Shown one piece after another: positions 63,408 through 64,000 of a DNA stretch of 64,000 nucleotides. The notes beneath the pieces were generated by a model. It was not told the origin of the DNA, searched no databases, and worked only from the letters and a program-made list of their open reading frames with translations. Numbering within the stretch: the first letter of the stretch is position 1; each line of letters opens with the position of its first letter. The DNA is from Ilyobacter polytropus DSM 2926 (GTDB lineage: Bacteria > Fusobacteriota > Fusobacteriia > Fusobacteriales > Fusobacteriaceae), in contig NC_014632.1 of the NCBI RefSeq assembly GCF_000165505.1, forward strand, positions 124,001 through 188,000, in the 5' to 3' direction. The position numbers were made by a program, and so were the translations under genes.

Positions 63408-64000
63408 GTGTTGGATAGAAAAAAACATATGAAAAAAATTAAGAGGATTGTTGTTAAAGTGGGAACCTCGACTTTAACACATGAAAATGGACTTCTTAAC
63501 ATTTGGAGAATAGAAAAACTGGTAAGAACTCTTTCGGATCTGGCTAATTTGGACTATGAAATTATCCTTGTTACATCTGGAGCCGTAGGTGCTGGGATGG
63601 GTGTCTTAAAATTGGATGAAAAGCCAAAGACTCTTGATGAAAAACAAGCCGTAGCGGCAGTTGGGCAGGTTTCTCTTATCCATCTTTACAGAAAACTTTT
63701 TTCTGAGTATGGAAAAAATATAGCTCAGCTTCTCGTCAATGGAGAAGATATATCTAAAAGAAACAGATATATCAATATAAGGAATACTTTTTCTGCTTTA
63801 TTTGACAAAAAGGTGATACCTATAGTTAACGAAAATGATGCAGTGGCCGTAGAAGAGATCAAGGTGGGAGACAATGATACCCTTTCAGCTTATGCTGCAA
63901 GTGCCGTAGATGCAGACCTTTTAATCTTGCTGTCTGATATAGACGGTCTTTATACATCAAATCCCAGACAAGATAAAAATGCTAAATTTATAAGTGTGGT
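63408..64000 (+). CDS. proB: glutamate 5-kinase, 3' end beyond the window
   Basis: The open frame runs off the window end; about 197 codons are visible. VVKVGTSTL near residue 16, [16 protein letters not shown] near residue 60, and [25 protein letters not shown] near residue 140 are diagnostic of the amino acid kinase domain of ProB, the first enzyme of proline synthesis from glutamate. The start is GTG 63408, six bases after AAGGGAG, or the adjoining TTG 63411. Presence of a C-terminal PUA domain cannot be judged here. Confidence 0.92.
   Translation, partial: MLDRKKHMKKIKRIVVKVGTSTLTHENGLLNIWRIEKLVRTLSDLANLDYEIILVTSGAVGAGMGVLKLDEKPKTLDEKQAVAAVGQVSLIHLYRKLFSEYGKNIAQLLVNGEDISKRNRYINIRNTFSALFDKKVIPIVNENDAVAVEEIKVGDNDTLSAYAASAVDADLLILLSDIDGLYTSNPRQDKNAKFISV

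Noticed and set aside
1-64000. CRISPR arrays, prophage, rRNA or tRNA genes and complete insertion sequences
   Set aside because: Looked for by eye; no regular spaced repeats, phage gene order, rRNA/tRNA sequence or transposase was found.

Overview
This window looks like chromosome of an anaerobic, low-GC, two-membrane bacterium, most probably a member of the Fusobacteriota (Ilyobacter/Propionigenium/Fusobacterium relatives). That is inference from gene content and A+T-rich codon use. LPS-core genes, an outer-membrane barrel, a secretin and periplasmic proteins show an outer membrane. The enzymes are of clostridial or fusobacterial type: pyruvate formate-lyase, molybdenum hydroxylases, YgeX/YgeY/SsnA and a sporulation-type sigma factor. 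Nothing points to a plasmid or phage, and I saw no rRNA, tRNA, CRISPR array or intact insertion sequence.

Positions 1-25,900 are an anaerobic purine/hydantoin catabolic island. On the minus strand one long operon runs from an NCS2 purine permease (14913) through YgeX, YgeY, an N-acyl-D-amino-acid deacylase-like amidohydrolase, SsnA, a PreA-like flavoprotein, hydantoinase and a fused xanthine dehydrogenase to RidA (2595). A second operon (19131-15674) encodes a three-subunit molybdenum hydroxylase. A third (24570-19299) encodes a BMP-type nucleoside ABC importer with guanine deaminase, next to a YheO/DauR-like regulator. Three plus-strand genes (UPF0280, AA_synth, AEC transporter) converge on the island at its left edge. 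The permease operon and the ABC operon are preceded by two copies of one roughly 250-bp leader. Each copy has a promoter, a 15-bp palindrome, a conserved aptamer-like fold and an intrinsic terminator. This is the best candidate for an undescribed system here: a purine-sensing riboswitch pair that I could not match to a known class.

Positions 26,100-31,000 hold a beta-keto-acid cleavage operon (AtoE transporter, 3-hydroxyacyl-CoA-type dehydrogenase, BKACE enzyme) with a LysR regulator upstream. Positions 31,250-45,950 carry an RND exporter/LolA-like/barrel trio, LPS kinase and glycosyltransferase genes, recA-recX, plsC, pflB-pflA with a possible 16-codon leader peptide, and a SulP transporter. 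Two copies of a dispersed 440-470 bp repeat lie at 35631-36072 and 46010-46482.

Positions 46,500-57,200 carry tsaD followed by a type II secretion-like gene set in the order I-J-K-L-M-C-D, with a PilM-PilN (GspL-like) fusion, then two unrecognised exported proteins. Positions 57,350-64,000 are housekeeping: a YueI-like protein, murA, rlmB, a SigH-like sigma factor, leuS and the start of proB. All assignments come from reading the sequence by eye; no searches or folding programs were run.
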